The position numbers and the translations under genes are program-made. DNA of 64,000 bases, from assembly GCA_013339895.1 (NCBI GenBank), contig JABACO010000008.1, forward strand, positions 8,741,788 through 8,805,787, read 5' to 3'. The notes under the pieces were generated by a model that was not told where the DNA came from, did no database searches, and was given only the letters and a program-made list of their open reading frames with translations. Each line of letters starts with the position of its first letter. Position 1 is the first letter of the stretch. This DNA comes from Ephydatia muelleri (taxonomy: Eukaryota > Porifera > Demospongiae > Spongillida > Spongillidae). Of the stretch, positions 1-11,539 are shown piece after piece.

Positions 1-1234
1 CCCATTTTGCAGTCTACAGCGGGTTACAACGCAATTAGCTACTCATCGCCCATCCTATAATGATAATTGACCTATTTGTGTACACGCATACATTTGTTGG
101 TTGTGGGTTCGAGTACAGTTGCGGATGGCACGCTCTAATGCGGGCTCGTTTCCAATCCCTTTATACATTATCTCTGACAATAGGTAGCAACAAACCTTTG
201 GTAATGTTAGTAGGAATGCCTAACGTACGTACGTCCCATTTTTGTGGGCACGAGACGGGGACACTATGAAATCCAAGAAGGAATACTTCTGTGGAGTATG
301 GAACCGAATTTTCAAATACGAAGACTTACGTTTAAAAGCGCAAAATAGTTGCTTTGTGTATCAGCTATATGTTTCTGTCAGGAGCTAACAGTAGATCTTT
401 AAGGTTTGACGTAATAGACTGTGGAATTTTGTGATGAGGAACTCATGCACCTCGTTGACTTCATGAACATTTGAAAAAAAGGCCCCTACAATTCAATGGA
501 ACCGAGGGCTTAAAAATATGGTGACATGTTTAAAAATCTTGCCAAATGTGCCGCACTAACAATCTGTCAGGAGCTAAGCTGTACAAAAAAACATTTGGTA
601 TGCTTTCCCCATACTGTGTATGGAACGATTGCGGAGATTACGCAAACCGCGAATAAATGAAGGGCTCTCGTTGACCGCTCATTTCTCCATATGGTCGATG
701 CTGACGACGAATACCTAGGTACCTCCGAATGGAGAAACATAAACCGGTTATTTCGAATAGATAAAATTCACTACGTCTCTAGGCCTATATGTACAGTACA
801 GTACTGACTCACGGCAGTTTCTGAAAACCCTTCTTGAAACGCGGTACATGTGTGTGCACTATCATGACCAGGTAAATTAAATTTAACGACTGAAGAAACA
901 TTTCATGATGAGTAAATAGGAAAGTTGTCAAGCCAATCATTACCGTACAGGGGCGGATGCAGGATTTTGGTGAGGGGGGGGGGGGGGGGGGTCCGACATG
1001 AATAATTGATGAAAGGGGGGGCGCGCGCGAAGCGCGCGAAAATTTTATTCCTCAATCGCACTGACTGGCCCTCTCATAGACTCTGCCGTAAGTGTGCCCA
1101 AGAAAAGGTTATCGTACCAAGGCGCATCCGTTAGGTGATCGAGACGAAAGCAACATTATACGCCATTTACAATTCTACAAGCAAACAGCAGCTGAACTCA
1201 CCTCTCGCTCGTTTACTACTAGTAGGGAAATATT

Positions 1235-1355
1235 AGTCTCGTACCCAGACCCAGATTCCCAACAGCTGCGGGTGGATTACATCACCGCTACGTGGAAAGT
1301 GGAGCGGTGATGTACCACCCGCAGCTGTTGGGAATCTGGGTCTGGGTACGAGACT
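1235..1355. mobile_element. 121-bp palindromic MITE with AGTCTCGTACCCAGACCC ends
   Basis: The two halves are near-perfect inverted copies. The element opens with AGTCTCGTACCCAGACCC and closes with its reverse complement. The arms run through CAGATTCCCAACAGCTGCGG and meet near a short centre containing CTACGTGGAAAGTGGAG. The same termini recur at 11903-11974 and 12908-14643, so this is the smallest member of a family. No coding capacity is visible. The superfamily is not proven from this copy; see the Academ-like element at 12908-14643. Confidence 0.85.
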
Positions 1356-1440
1356 AGGAAAATCGTTTCATCGCAGCAGATAATAAGACACGTGGGGTAC
1401 AATAATGATTTCATAAACACGTGGCATAATAATGATTTCA

Positions 1441-1577
1441 TGCTTGGCCCTGGGGGGGGGGGGGGGGGGGGGGGGTTACGACCCTTGGAACCCCCCCCCC
1501 CTATATCCGCCACTGGGCTTGGCCCTGAGGGGGGGGGGTTACGACCCCCGGACCCCCCCCCTGTATCCGCCACTGCC
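1441..1577. repeat. Tandem copy of a poly-G/poly-C transposon end
   Basis: A unit reading GGCTTGGCCCTG, a G run, TTACGACCC, a C run, then ATCCGCCACTG occurs twice in succession (about 1442-1518 and 1516-1577). CCGCCACTG is the reverse complement of the CAGTGGCGG end seen on other elements in the window (28214-28900), so this looks like a short fold-back transposon end that was tandemly duplicated. Confidence 0.6.
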
Positions 1578-2142
1578 GTATTTCCTTATGTTTCCAATTG
1601 CAATGAAACATATACATTTCGCGCAGTGTTTCTTACTTGAATGCAGGAAAATAATGCCAAACCAAACGTCGACTTTTCTGCCCCTTTTTGCTTCTTGGTG
1701 CTTTTGACTAAGTGCGATTCGCGCCACATCAGATAGTCCCAGACCTGTATCATTGCATGTATGGAGCACGTGATGCGTTTCCAATCCCTCTATATATTAT
1801 CTCTGCTTATGTAAACAGAGAGAATTTGGTAGCTGTCGTGCTACTGAACCAAATCATGCATATGGCTTCATCGATCAACAACGTGGGCAGGCTTACGTAT
1901 ACACACACATGTATAGACACAAGGTGCCACGTGATCACCTTTAGTGCAACATCGATCATCGTCACACATCGCGTAGTAAGAGCATAATATCGATGGTAAC
2001 AGTAGGTAGCTACCGGTACGCGGACGTTGTACGACATACGTTTGGGTGACTTTATAGGTAGTACTCTTTCAATGGCATTCCAGTGTAACCCGTGTCGCAC
2101 TCAATTCGCCAAGCAACCAGGTTCAGAACTCTTCCGATACCG

Positions 2143-2307
2143 TTACCTTTTAGCAACCCGCTTAATTTCTGGCTCTGCTTGATACTTTTCAAGTTCAGCG
2201 GTCCGTTTCGTTTCAGGCTCTGCTTTATCCTTCTCGCGTTCAGCGGTTTGTTTCTTTTCAGGCTTTGCTCTCCGCTTATAGTACTGTTCCGAGGGGTTAT
2301 TGTCCAT
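2143..2307 (-). CDS. Small charged repetitive ORF (54 aa)
   Basis: This ATG-to-stop frame encodes 54 residues, roughly half of them Lys, Arg or Glu. After an MDNNPSEQYYKRR start it repeats a module of the form K-x-x-A-E-x-E-K-x-x-A-E-P-E. The frame is open on the minus strand and the repeats are in register with it, which suggests a remnant coding exon rather than chance. I do not recognise the family. Similar charged repeats occur at the N-termini of transposon-encoded proteins, so a transposon origin is possible. No promoter or partner exon was identified. Confidence 0.35.
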   Translation of the reverse strand: MDNNPSEQYYKRRAKPEKKQTAEREKDKAEPETKRTAELEKYQAEPEIKRVAKR

Positions 2308-2883
2308 CGTATCGCGTAGACTGTATACGTTAAATTAGATTACATTACATGTACTTGCCTTGTGTTTGGTAAGGACAAAATCCTAAACTAATCTTGTGCC
2401 AGGAGTCCTGTCAGACACAAGTAGCGTTTGTACTACCCAAAATCTTATTTGGTAGTCAACTGCCAATACATAGCTCAAGATTATTTGATCACAAAAGCGA
2501 AAATGCCGACCAATTCTGAAGCAATCGTCCTTCTTCCTGTTCCGAGTTATGCGTGGTCAAGGTGGAGGATAATCCGGGACTGGGTACAATGACGGGCAGC
2601 ACCCTTTTGTTCTCTACAACCGCGCGACATAAAACACCAACGAAACACAACAAAGAAACTGCTCGTTTTTGTCTCCTCGTTCGATTTAAACAACAAGCTA
2701 TTTTATCAAGCGATCCGATCCTCGTGTTTTTAATGACATTCATAGTCGGGGTCAAATCCTTATACCGATTATAAAATGCCGCAAACCACGTGGATAGTAG
2801 CTGACCTGGTCGTACGTCGCTATTTGAAGGACTACATGTACGGCATGAATTAGAAACAAGAGAGATAACCTTGTACCGTTCAG

Positions 2884-3660
2884 ATGGGTACCACTACCAG
2901 TCGTGATGGGCAACGTCCCGACTTTTCACCCAACCAAATGATTACTCACTTGGCACGTGAAAGTAACCTGAAAAGTTCCTTGCGTGGTATGCTGACTCGT
3001 AATGCCCGACTCAACCGAATATACAGCGAAAACGCGGTGGACCGAGCACGAGATTTTGTCCCCACCTTTTACACGGAGCCGCTGATGCACGGCGAAGAAC
3101 CGTATCATTGCCCAAGTGGCTGGAGGCGTTACTCTCTCTATATAGGACTCACTGAGAAAGAGTTTCAGCAGAAGTACGACAGTTGGCCAGTACCGTATCA
3201 CGGCACCTCAAGTACAGCGGCAGCTGACATCATTGTGAACGGCGTCCAAGCGTGCAACAATGGGGATGCGTGCTTTATCGAGAAATTTGAGAAAGCGGTG
3301 TTCCTGACACCAAGTATCAAATACGCGGGACATCCGCGCTATGCGAGAGTGGAGAAAGTCGGTAAACTGTACGTACAACTGGTGTTGCAGGTCCGTGTGA
3401 AGAGAAGTGGGGTTAAGAAAAACCCTGGTACTGTCGAGGAGACGTTTTCGAAAGATGATTGCGTGGATTCGAATTTTAAAGACAACAATGAACTCGAATG
3501 GGTGTTCCTGTGGAACAAGAAGACAAAAATCCGCGGTGACGATGGCATTGTAGTTTATGGAGTTATGGCGCGTATCACGGAGACCGACCCACAATTTTTG
3601 CCGGAGAATCAATGGTGGGAAGAAAGCCGGGAACGACTCGCGTGGGATAGTTACGCATGA
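2884..3660 (+). CDS. Putative ADP-ribosyltransferase-fold (H-Y-E type) protein, possibly N-myristoylated
   Basis: Single-exon frame of 258 residues. The start MGTTTSR fits the N-myristoylation pattern M-G-x-x-x-S (Gly2, Ser6), which supports this ATG and suggests membrane anchoring. Residues about 100-230 resemble the PARP/ART fold. Y-H-G-T at 105-108 would supply the NAD-binding His (His106). LTPSIKYAGHPRYA at about 141-154 would supply the Tyr of strand two (Tyr147). NNELEW at 201-206 would supply the catalytic Glu (Glu203 or Glu205). The segment between, VQLVLQVRV, fits a core beta strand. The N-terminal 100 residues are basic and have no domain I recognise. No intron or signal peptide is seen. 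The fold assignment is inference from spacing and motifs. Modification activity and substrate are unknown. Flanking DNA holds no partner gene. Confidence 0.6.
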   Translation: MGTTTSRDGQRPDFSPNQMITHLARESNLKSSLRGMLTRNARLNRIYSENAVDRARDFVPTFYTEPLMHGEEPYHCPSGWRRYSLYIGLTEKEFQQKYDSWPVPYHGTSSTAAADIIVNGVQACNNGDACFIEKFEKAVFLTPSIKYAGHPRYARVEKVGKLYVQLVLQVRVKRSGVKKNPGTVEETFSKDDCVDSNFKDNNELEWVFLWNKKTKIRGDDGIVVYGVMARITETDPQFLPENQWWEESRERLAWDSYA

Positions 3661-6600
3661 TAATGCTCAGCGGTGACTGAACGAATTCTAAGTACGTCAT
3701 GTATAATGTCACATTGGTATCGAGTTGCAATTTACACGTGGGATAGTGTCAGCTAAAGAAGGAAGTTTCAAATTTTCTGTGAAGGAAAGTTCAGTTATAT
3801 GGCACTGAATTTCTAATTAACCATTTAATACATTTCAATGCAATTATTAGTATTATGTCTTACATAATTACATCATTGTTTTGTTGCCTGAAAAAGAAAA
3901 GTCAAAATTACAATGGTGCGTGTTTCTCAGTAGTACAGTGGGTTGCATTGTGCAAACTCCGGAAATGCTCGTGTTCATAGTGCGGTTTTACTGTCAGGAT
4001 TTGCATTCCGTATCCAAAATAAGGGAAATGACAAATTTACATTTACGATTAATTTCCATTGAAAATGTTTAAATACTTGATTGTCAACAGCCAACTACAT
4101 AGGATGCAATTTTGTTGCTATCAATATTGCTTCAAGTACGTTCTTGATGTAACTGCTATAACCACTTTGTATTGAAAGATTTCTTTCACTTTGACAAAAC
4201 AGCACTTTCCATAGAGTTGTATACAAATACACTTTTTCATTCCTAATTAATGTATTCAATCACTCATAATTGTTGGATCAGTTTATGGTTACCTTCTGAA
4301 TTAGAGGCAATGCAGTCCTATTTTTTAATCCTATAGTTTTGTTTTCTTTTTAAAATTGTTTGGGTCACCAGATTCTAAGATAGAATTGGCGCTATTTTGT
4401 GGAGTATCACCATACATGGATAAGGATTACTTTTAATGGGCATAGTTATTGTACTTGTCTTATTTTACAATAAGGTTCCCTTTTAATAATATTAATGAGG
4501 ATATAACATTTCGCTTCGATCCACTGCAAGTGAGAAGCGTTCATGAGGTATCTCTTTATGACTGTCCATATAAACGCCCACCAGCGCCACCCCACCCCCA
4601 ACACGACCACCTGTGTTCTCACCTCCTCCTTCCCCCCAGATCTGGGTTGTCAACATAATTATCTTTGTAATATGAATGAATTGTGTCAAACGTGATAGGT
4701 AATAAGTTACATGCACATGTGTATATCATTTCATTGAAGCATCATGGAGAGAAGATCGATTTTTTAGGGATTGAAGAAGCTAGAGGTAGTAGTTGCGTCT
4801 TAGACATTACTGATGCTGATGCAGCCGTGGCATGGGTTAAATATATTAATCGGCTCAACGTTTATCCACACCCCATAGCTGCATGCATGTACCGTGCACA
4901 GCCGACTGCATCAGTAACGGCTAAGATCACTCTTCATCGTAAATCTGTTAGCCTGCAGAAGTTGCTTCTTTCAAATCCCCACTGCCATTTGATGCTTTAG
5001 CCTTCCCACATGTCCTAGGCCCTCATTGTTGGGCAAACAATATACCAGACACTTAATTGCTGTTGAAGTGTGTCATATGGGTTGTCTTTAAGGCAATCAG
5101 TTGTAATTGTGCACACACCCTTTGGTAGATATAATCCACCCACACCATAGAAAAATCTAAAAGCTTAGACCCCCCCCCCCCTTCTTGCCCATGTGGAGAT
5201 AATCATTGAAAATCATGGTAGAATTGCTATAAGAATTAATACAATGTATTGGTGATACAATATGGCAGACATGTCCAGTGAATCAGTTTTATTTTTATGA
5301 CAATAAAGCAGAATTACATTATTAAAGCCTTTCCTGTGTCGAGTCACACTTAACTTGTCTCGAAGCAGAAAAAAAAGACATTTCAGCACTAATAGGAAGA
5401 GTGAAGTACAGTTTTATTAATTTTACTACCTTGGCAATGCTTCGAACATTTCAGCAAATGTTCAAAGGTTTGCAATTTGTTTTTGGCTTTTTTTTCATTT
5501 TGATGATGAAGTCAGGAAACAAGTTAATCGGCTTACCACCCTATTGCTATCCAAAACTTCCCTGCCACTCTAAGCAGAATGCTTCCAATGTACTTAGAAT
5601 ACTTCACGTCCAAGACTTCAAAATAGATCTGTCTAAAATTATCTTTGAGTGTTCAGTACAGATGTGGTGCAGTACCATTCGCTGTCATATCATCTGGGTG
5701 ACCTAGTTCAAGGGATTTAGCCAAACAATTGCTGTTTTTCCAATGACTAATTGATAGAAATGGTCAAATGTCTCATCAGGTATTCGTTTCTATCCAAAAA
5801 CCATGCACTGCTACTTCAGATTGTAGAAGAAGCTTCTTGCAGAGTATAATCACTCATCTGTGAAAACTCGTCCATAAGCAGTCGGAACAAAGAAGGGGAG
5901 ACATCTTCATTCCAAAATATGCTGTGCTTATGGCATTAAAGGGTACTGAGTTCTTAATGTGTAACGCTATGTATATTATTATTAATATAAGTACTTTTAG
6001 ATCGTCAAACTGCTTGAAACTCATTCACTTCCTGAGGCATAGTCCTATAGACCCCTTTTCATTAGTCCTCCATACTCCCGGTAAATGTCGCAAAGGTAGC
6101 CCTGCCACACTCACATCCTAGCTTGACCAACATTTCCAGGAGTGTGCAGTGCCCTGAAACGGAGAATTAGACCACCCGATTTTAAAAACTCTTTCATAGG
6201 AAAAGGTGGTCTTATGGAGCGAACTTGATGGTTTTATGCTTGCTTACAATAATAATTATTATTATAAATAAACAGTAAATTTTTTTATGACTAAAATTGT
6301 AACTATAAGGCAATAATCATTAGATTGCAACCAGTGCAAGGACTGTGTTAGCCCTCCCAAAAATATGTTGCTGAACCAGGATGTAAATATAACAATACCT
6401 TCTTAATTTACATCCTGACACAAAAAGAGAGCAACTGGTCTGTCCGTATGCATCAGATTTTAACACTGATAATGAGGAGGAACACGGAAGTCTACTGGAT
6501 GATTTTGAACAATTGCTCGTATCTGTTGATGAGGCTTCGTGCAGGAAGACTGCCATGGTAGGATATCTCTACTTCTAATCAACAAGGCTGGAAAGCCAGT

Positions 6601-7313
6601 ACTTGTCATTTTGTTTGGTCAGCTGGGTGTGGATCAGATCTAGCAAATGTATTTCCTAACAATGTGATGGAACTCCTGCATATTACCATCACCAAAGCTA
6701 TTCTGAATGAATTGTTTTGCCTAGTATACTGATCAAACTGATGCATAAAACTGCTTGTCAAAGTTCACTTGCAACGGACTGAATGCTGGCAGACCCTTTG
6801 AGAAACGAAAATCCTCCTCCCCTCCCCCCTCTCTTCCCCATCCCCTCCCTTTTGTATACCTGCCACGGCCTGGGATATTAAATTAGAGGTAATGTCTGGA
6901 ATATGAGCAAACACCTGCTCAAATGAATGTTAATTTGCACACATTTCCAACTGACCTCGACTTGCATTTATTACTACATGCAGGAACATCAAATAGGTAT
7001 TATTTTTATTGGTCAGGATATGGGGGACGAGGGGGATGTATGCCCATCTGCTTCACTCCTCCCCATGACACTGTCTTAACCAAACATATCTCCTGTAACG
7101 GAAATGAGACGTGTCTTAGTTTGCACAGCTTACCGAGTCTACGTATCCGTCGGCAAGAAGTGCTGCTCTGCATGAGATGTGAGAACCCAGCTAACAAAGG
7201 CATATACAGTCACCAAGGCACTAACACCAAAGTCTATTCTATAGGTGTAATATATAACTAGATTATCTATGCAATCCAAAACATTCACTCCACAGATAGT
7301 ATCAGCACAAACT
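3661..7313. other. AT-rich stretch without a recognisable gene
   Basis: No ORF here shows a domain. A G/C run lies at about 5168-5180. A degenerate inverted repeat beginning ATAGACCCCTTTTC near 6049 and ending with GAAAAGGTGGTCTTAT near 6214 may be an old MITE. An open frame at about 6427-6553 (plus) is acidic (NTDNEEEHGSLLDDFEQLL) and ends at ATG|GTAGGA, a possible splice donor. It could be one exon of an unknown or transposon gene, but nothing confirms it. Confidence 0.5.
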
Positions 7314-7870
7314 CTACTTTCTTGCTGCGTAGGCTGCATTCCTTTCCAACTGGCACATTGCCATGCGCTGACCGTCCGCGTTTTGCGTAGTATCAATTGA
7401 TCGAGATATGGGCAGAGTCAGAGACGGTGATGACTGGACGCGGATAACATTAACGTATCCTGGGTTCTTGGAAACGGCCTTGCACTCTGTGGCACTAGAA
7501 GAAGTGTGCAGCTGCTGAACATTGGGCGCTCTCTGTGATACAGAATTGGCTTTTGACAAAGGCGGGACATTCTCGTATCCGGGTTTGTTCTGCGCTGTGA
7601 GGACATTCACTCTTTCAGCTGTATAGGTACACGAAGCAGCATTGTAGTACGTTGGCACACCTGCAGCTGGATTCTCAAAAACTGTGTCCGTATGTGGATC
7701 AGCAGTTCCGAGGTTGTCAGGTTCGTGCATGCCAGCTGTGGTGTTAGGTTTCCGTGATGCACACTTGCAACACAAACAGACTGTGGTGGCAACAAACAGG
7801 CCGAGCAGAAATGAGGACCCTGTTGCCACTGGAAGGTATACTTGAGTTACGATGTTGCAGCCAGAAAGAT
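7314..7870 (-). CDS. Receptor-tail exon A: membrane span plus cytoplasmic tail with YxNV motifs
   Basis: This is the last exon of a probable single-pass membrane protein. It follows an acceptor (CACCTAG|AT) in phase 1, and the first residues read L-S-G-C-N-I-V-T-Q-V-Y-L-P-V. The hydrophobic segment GSSFLLGLFVATTVCLCC then ends in CASRK, a stop-transfer boundary. The roughly 150-residue tail holds YENV, YVNV and a terminal N-A-A-Y-A-A-R-K. YxN motifs, once phosphorylated, are classic Grb2 SH2-binding sites, so the tail looks like a signalling tail. Exons at 15467-16464 and 26168-26496 share the phase, the juxtamembrane pattern and the C-terminal motif. No upstream ectodomain exon was found; 8-12 kb is full of transposons. 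An exon start by splicing is preferred over the in-frame ATG, which lies inside the membrane-proximal segment. Confidence 0.65.
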
Positions 7871-9160
7871 CTAGGTGATAAAAGTTTCAACACACACAAA
7901 AAGGGACGTCATAGCATACTGGTTACTTCTCATGCACTCTGCAACAACAATATGGCTTTTATTGTACTACGCGCGCCCAATGTCCGACACATCTTTTTTA
8001 TTTCTACTTTCATCTATGTTTTAGTTGCAGTTAAATGGTTGATTATAACAACTTTTTTTTAATAGTTACGATGACTTCATTTTCTGCATGGTGTAATTTC
8101 AGCAAGCAGTACCTGCGCATCTGAATATCTAACAGTATATTCCATCCTTATTTTGCTTTACATCAGTGAGTATGAATTAGGACCGCATGCATGAAAGGTG
8201 TCCCGTCCCGTTCATGCAATTGTTGTTGCCAACTAGAGTAGTCTAAATACCAGCGACCATTTATCAACATGTGTTTCAGACAAACCCTTTTGTCATGTCA
8301 GCCCCATGTCAACCCTCAAGTCTTACCAGTAAACGTCAAGTTTGAACAGGGTGTTTCATTGATGCTGGTACCTATAATTGAAGAGATGTTGTGTAACTTA
8401 TCAGTTACCATTTAATTCATATGTGGAATGAAAGAGATACTTTATATTGACATAGTATTAACACACACTCATACACACATAGCACTACGTGTCTGAGACA
8501 ACATCAGGAGAGGATTGCCATGGCGTTGACTCTCACAAGGGTCAGGTTCAGCCTTCCATAGAGAACCACACTCTTGACCTGGAGCTGGTAGCTAGGCAGA
8601 TGTGATGTGGGAAGTCAAGGGAACAGAGCACAATGGGGGGGGGGGGAGGGGGGAGGGGGGATGTAAACTGCCAGTGGGTGGGGCTCAAGGGTGTGCATGT
8701 CCTGGTCACCCATGCTCGGATCCTTCTACCATGTTATTGACAGCAATGCATTGCAAGAGGCAACTATGGAAACGATGGTCAAAGGCCTCTTAAAGGTTGA
8801 AAAAATTATTTATAGTTGAGTGCAAATGAGTTGTATTAGTACAGATAAGGATTACCATGAAATGTATTTGTATGGAAAGAGGAAAAAAATACAGCCCTAG
8901 TATTTCGCAATGAGTCGTTATAAAGCATCGTGCATATGCACCATACTAATGCAGTGCAGTGTAGAGTATTTTCGTCACGTAATTTTATTTCGAATATCTG
9001 TGCACCAACTTGGCGGATTGTGTATTAATTTATGTTGAGTGGTAATGACGTGTGGCAGCTAGATTACGGAGTGGTCACATGACACATGAAAAAGCGCAAA
9101 ATGACTGCGCCTTGTATATGAGTTTTTACTTGATTCGATCATGAAAGGATCGTGGGCGTA
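7871..9160. other. Intergenic or intronic stretch; one retroelement tail
   Basis: No gene is recognised. It holds the 3'-terminal fragment of the window's reverse-transcriptase family at 8508-8600 and a G-rich run at about 8635-8660. Upstream exons of receptor-tail exon A, if any, should lie in this direction on the minus strand, but none was identifiable. Confidence 0.5.
8508..8600 (-). mobile_element. 3' fragment of the RT/nuclease-like retroelement family
   Basis: On the minus strand this reads S-V-V-L-Y-G-R-L-N-L-T-L-V-R-V-N-A-M-A, matching the conserved segment near the C-terminus of the retroelement copies at 31704, 34880 and 38384. It is a short relic with no intact frame. Confidence 0.6.
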
Positions 9161-9501
9161 GTCTCGTTTCCAGTCTCAGTTACGTAAGCATTATCGCATA
9201 ATGTATAAAGTAAGTCTGGGAAGGAAGTTCAACTGTTTAGTTCCGTGGCGCACGAAATCGGGCCGCCCAATCAAATTGGTTGGCGCCATCAGGTCAAGGT
9301 AACGATGTTTGGATCAATATGCCATCTGGAAGTGGAAAGTCTATCTGTTATGTTCTCCTGCCGTGGCGTTCGACCTGCTGCGTGACCAATTTGACTGGGG
9401 CGCACGATTTCATGCGCCACGGAACCAAAAAAGTTGAACTTCCCGGACTAGCATTATACATTATGCGATAATGCTTACGTAAATGAGTCTGAGAACGAGA
9501 C
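9161..9501. mobile_element. TIR element enclosing a RecQ helicase motif I fragment
   Basis: The left arm (GTCTCGTTTCCAGTCTCA, then TTACGTAAGCATTATCGCAT, and on through GTTCCGTGGCGCA) is mirrored by the right arm, which ends TGAGTCTGAGAACGAGAC. The inverted repeats run about 115 bp each, to roughly 9281 and from roughly 9389. The centre of about 105 bp encodes G-N-D-V-W-I-N-M-P-S-G-S-G-K-S-I-C-Y on the plus strand, the Walker A motif (helicase motif I) of RecQ-type helicases, like TLPTGSGKSLCY in the ORF at 13966-14400. The frame is short and cannot encode a working helicase. Because the TIR arms face each other directly around a helicase exon piece, this looks like an internally deleted derivative of a helicase-bearing transposon. 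Confidence 0.75.
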
Positions 9502-9546
9502 AATCGTGTGAGTACCCACACATTTTTCACGCTGCTACTCAACTAG

Positions 9547-9616
9547 TTTCATACCCAGGCCGATCTTCACAGCAGTGTCGATCATATCGCCGCTGCGTGG
9601 AAAGCGGGTATGGGAC
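9547..9616. mobile_element. Degenerate copy of the AGTCTCGTACCCAGACCC MITE
   Basis: Starts near TTTCATACCCAGGCC, carries an interior like the 1235-1355 MITE (GCCGCTGCGTGGAAAG), and ends in GCGGGTATGGGACC. It is an eroded member of the same family, cut short next to the long (GT)n tract. Confidence 0.45.
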
Positions 9617-9644
9617 CGTTTTGGCGGAAGGTCGGGTATCAAGT

Positions 9645-9849
<205 letters not shown>

Positions 9850-10004
9850 ATCACATTAGCTGCAGCATTCATATATTATATAGGCATACTGATATGTTGG
9901 TGCTATCGTTTTTTTGATACATTCTTACATTGAGTGATAGGTTGAAGCTGTTGCTACAATCAGCGAGAGACCCATCAAATAGCATGCGAGCACACTCTAC
10001 AAGG

Positions 10005-11450
10005 TTTGTGTCCTTTAATTTCAGTACCATGTAACTATACTGCATATTACTGTAAATTTTCATGTGAATGGGATTGCCTTGTGTTTTGACTACTGTAAAT
10101 GGTTCAGAATTCAAGAACAAACTAAATGCTGAAATGATGAAACTGTTGGGGATAAAACACACCCTACCATCCACAGGTAAAGAGTAATTTGTTTCTTCAT
10201 TAGGTCCCTGTGTGCAGTCCAATGGTCGTGACGAAAGATTTAATCAAACCTTGCAGAGGATGCTTATCAAAGCAATTACAGGGCAGAAAGAACTGTGTGA
10301 TGAATTCATAGATTCAGCAGTGTTTGCTTATAACACATCCTGTCATGAGTCCAGTTGCTATGTACATTTGAAGTAATGTTTGGACGCAAAGCAGTTTTGC
10401 GTGGATATGAAATCTGTGTCACCTGACAAGTTATTGTGGTAAGCTGAGTTCCTCACCACTATGCACTTAAATTCCCTTTGTACTATAGTACTGCAGTTGA
10501 AAATGAGCCTGGTCACATGGCAGTGTTAACCAGTGAAAGGCAAAAAAATGTCAAAAACAATATCCTTGTCGCACAGATATGAATACATCTTAAAATTATT
10601 TTTTATATGTTCCCTTATTGCCACTAGAGAGAGCAAAAAACTGCAATATGACCCACCCCCTACCATTTCTGAATTTACTTCCTGAAGACCACCAGGATAT
10701 TGTGGGAGGGAAATGGCTATCTGACAATGTCATCAATGCTGCACACTGAGAAGCTTTTGAAGGCCAGACATAGCTCCATTGGTGGACTTCAGAACACTTT
10801 GTTAGCGCAGAACATGCAATTTCAGATTGAAAGAGGAAGGTTCGTACAAATCTTGAAAATCTCAGCAGTCACTGGATAACGATAGCGAATCTTGGATGTG
10901 TTCAAGGAGCGGTACAGGTGTATGATAGTATGGGGGCATACTGACCTACCCTAAGATGTTAAACAGCAAATTGCTGCTTTGATTATAAATTCCAACCAAC
11001 AACATCACACTCATCTTTCAATCGGTCCAACGACAACAAGATTCTAACAATTGTGGAGCATTTGCCATTGCATGTGCTACATGTATTTGCTTTTCAGTAA
11101 ATCCAAGCAGTTTATTATATCATCAGGCTTGTTTGAGACCCTATCTGACTAAATGCTTCATGTCTGGAACCATGTGGAGCCTTTTCCGGCTAGGGAAAGG
11201 AAGGCTCAATGACCATACAGCCAAGTACAATACGATGTTTTGCAGCTGCAGGCTAATGAGGGGAGATGACAAAATGGCAAGATGTGACCGTTGCCTTGAA
11301 TGGTACCACAAAACGTGTGAAACAATTCCAGCTTCTGTGTTCATGAGGACGAAAAAATGGTTTTGTCGTACTTGCTTCGCTTTTGTAGTAACCGCTCCGC
11401 GTTGTAATCACGCAAGAACACAACTTTTGTGTGTGTGTGTGTGTGCTTCA
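10005..11450 (+). mobile_element. Degraded Ginger1-like transposon: integrase, Ulp1/C48 protease, PHD finger
   Basis: Three domains read in order with interrupting stops and frameshifts. (1) Integrase core, about 10060-10430: T-T-V-N-G-S-E-F, then MMKLLGIKHTLPST and NGRDERFNQTLQRML, ending at FGRKAVL; this is the rve fold's second Asp region and Glu region. (2) Ulp1-type cysteine protease, about 10840-11120: S-S-H-W-I-T-I-A-N (His), V-Y-D-S (Asp), then Q-Q-D-S-N-N-C-G-A-F-A (Gln and catalytic Cys). (3) PHD finger, about 11235-11395: C-x-C, CDRCLEWYHKTC, then W-F-C-R-T-C. Integrase with Ulp1 protease and PHD is the known layout of Ginger1 DNA transposons. Stops (for example after SSCYVHLK) show it is dead. 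TIRs were not located. Confidence 0.75.
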
Positions 11451-11539
11451 TCATAATTCATCAGTGTATTTATATATCCATTTGTTCATCATCAATCTTA
11501 ATATTGCTTAGAATTTAAATTTATTCGGTACCTATCCTT

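Larger units (their letters stand above)
1..2142. other. No gene recognised
   Basis: No reading frame in this stretch has a recognisable domain. It holds poly-G tracts (974-991, 1452-1475), a palindromic inverted-repeat element at 1235-1355 and a duplicated poly-G/poly-C transposon end at 1441-1577, listed separately. The short ORFs here overlap those repeats or lack coding character. Confidence 0.6.
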
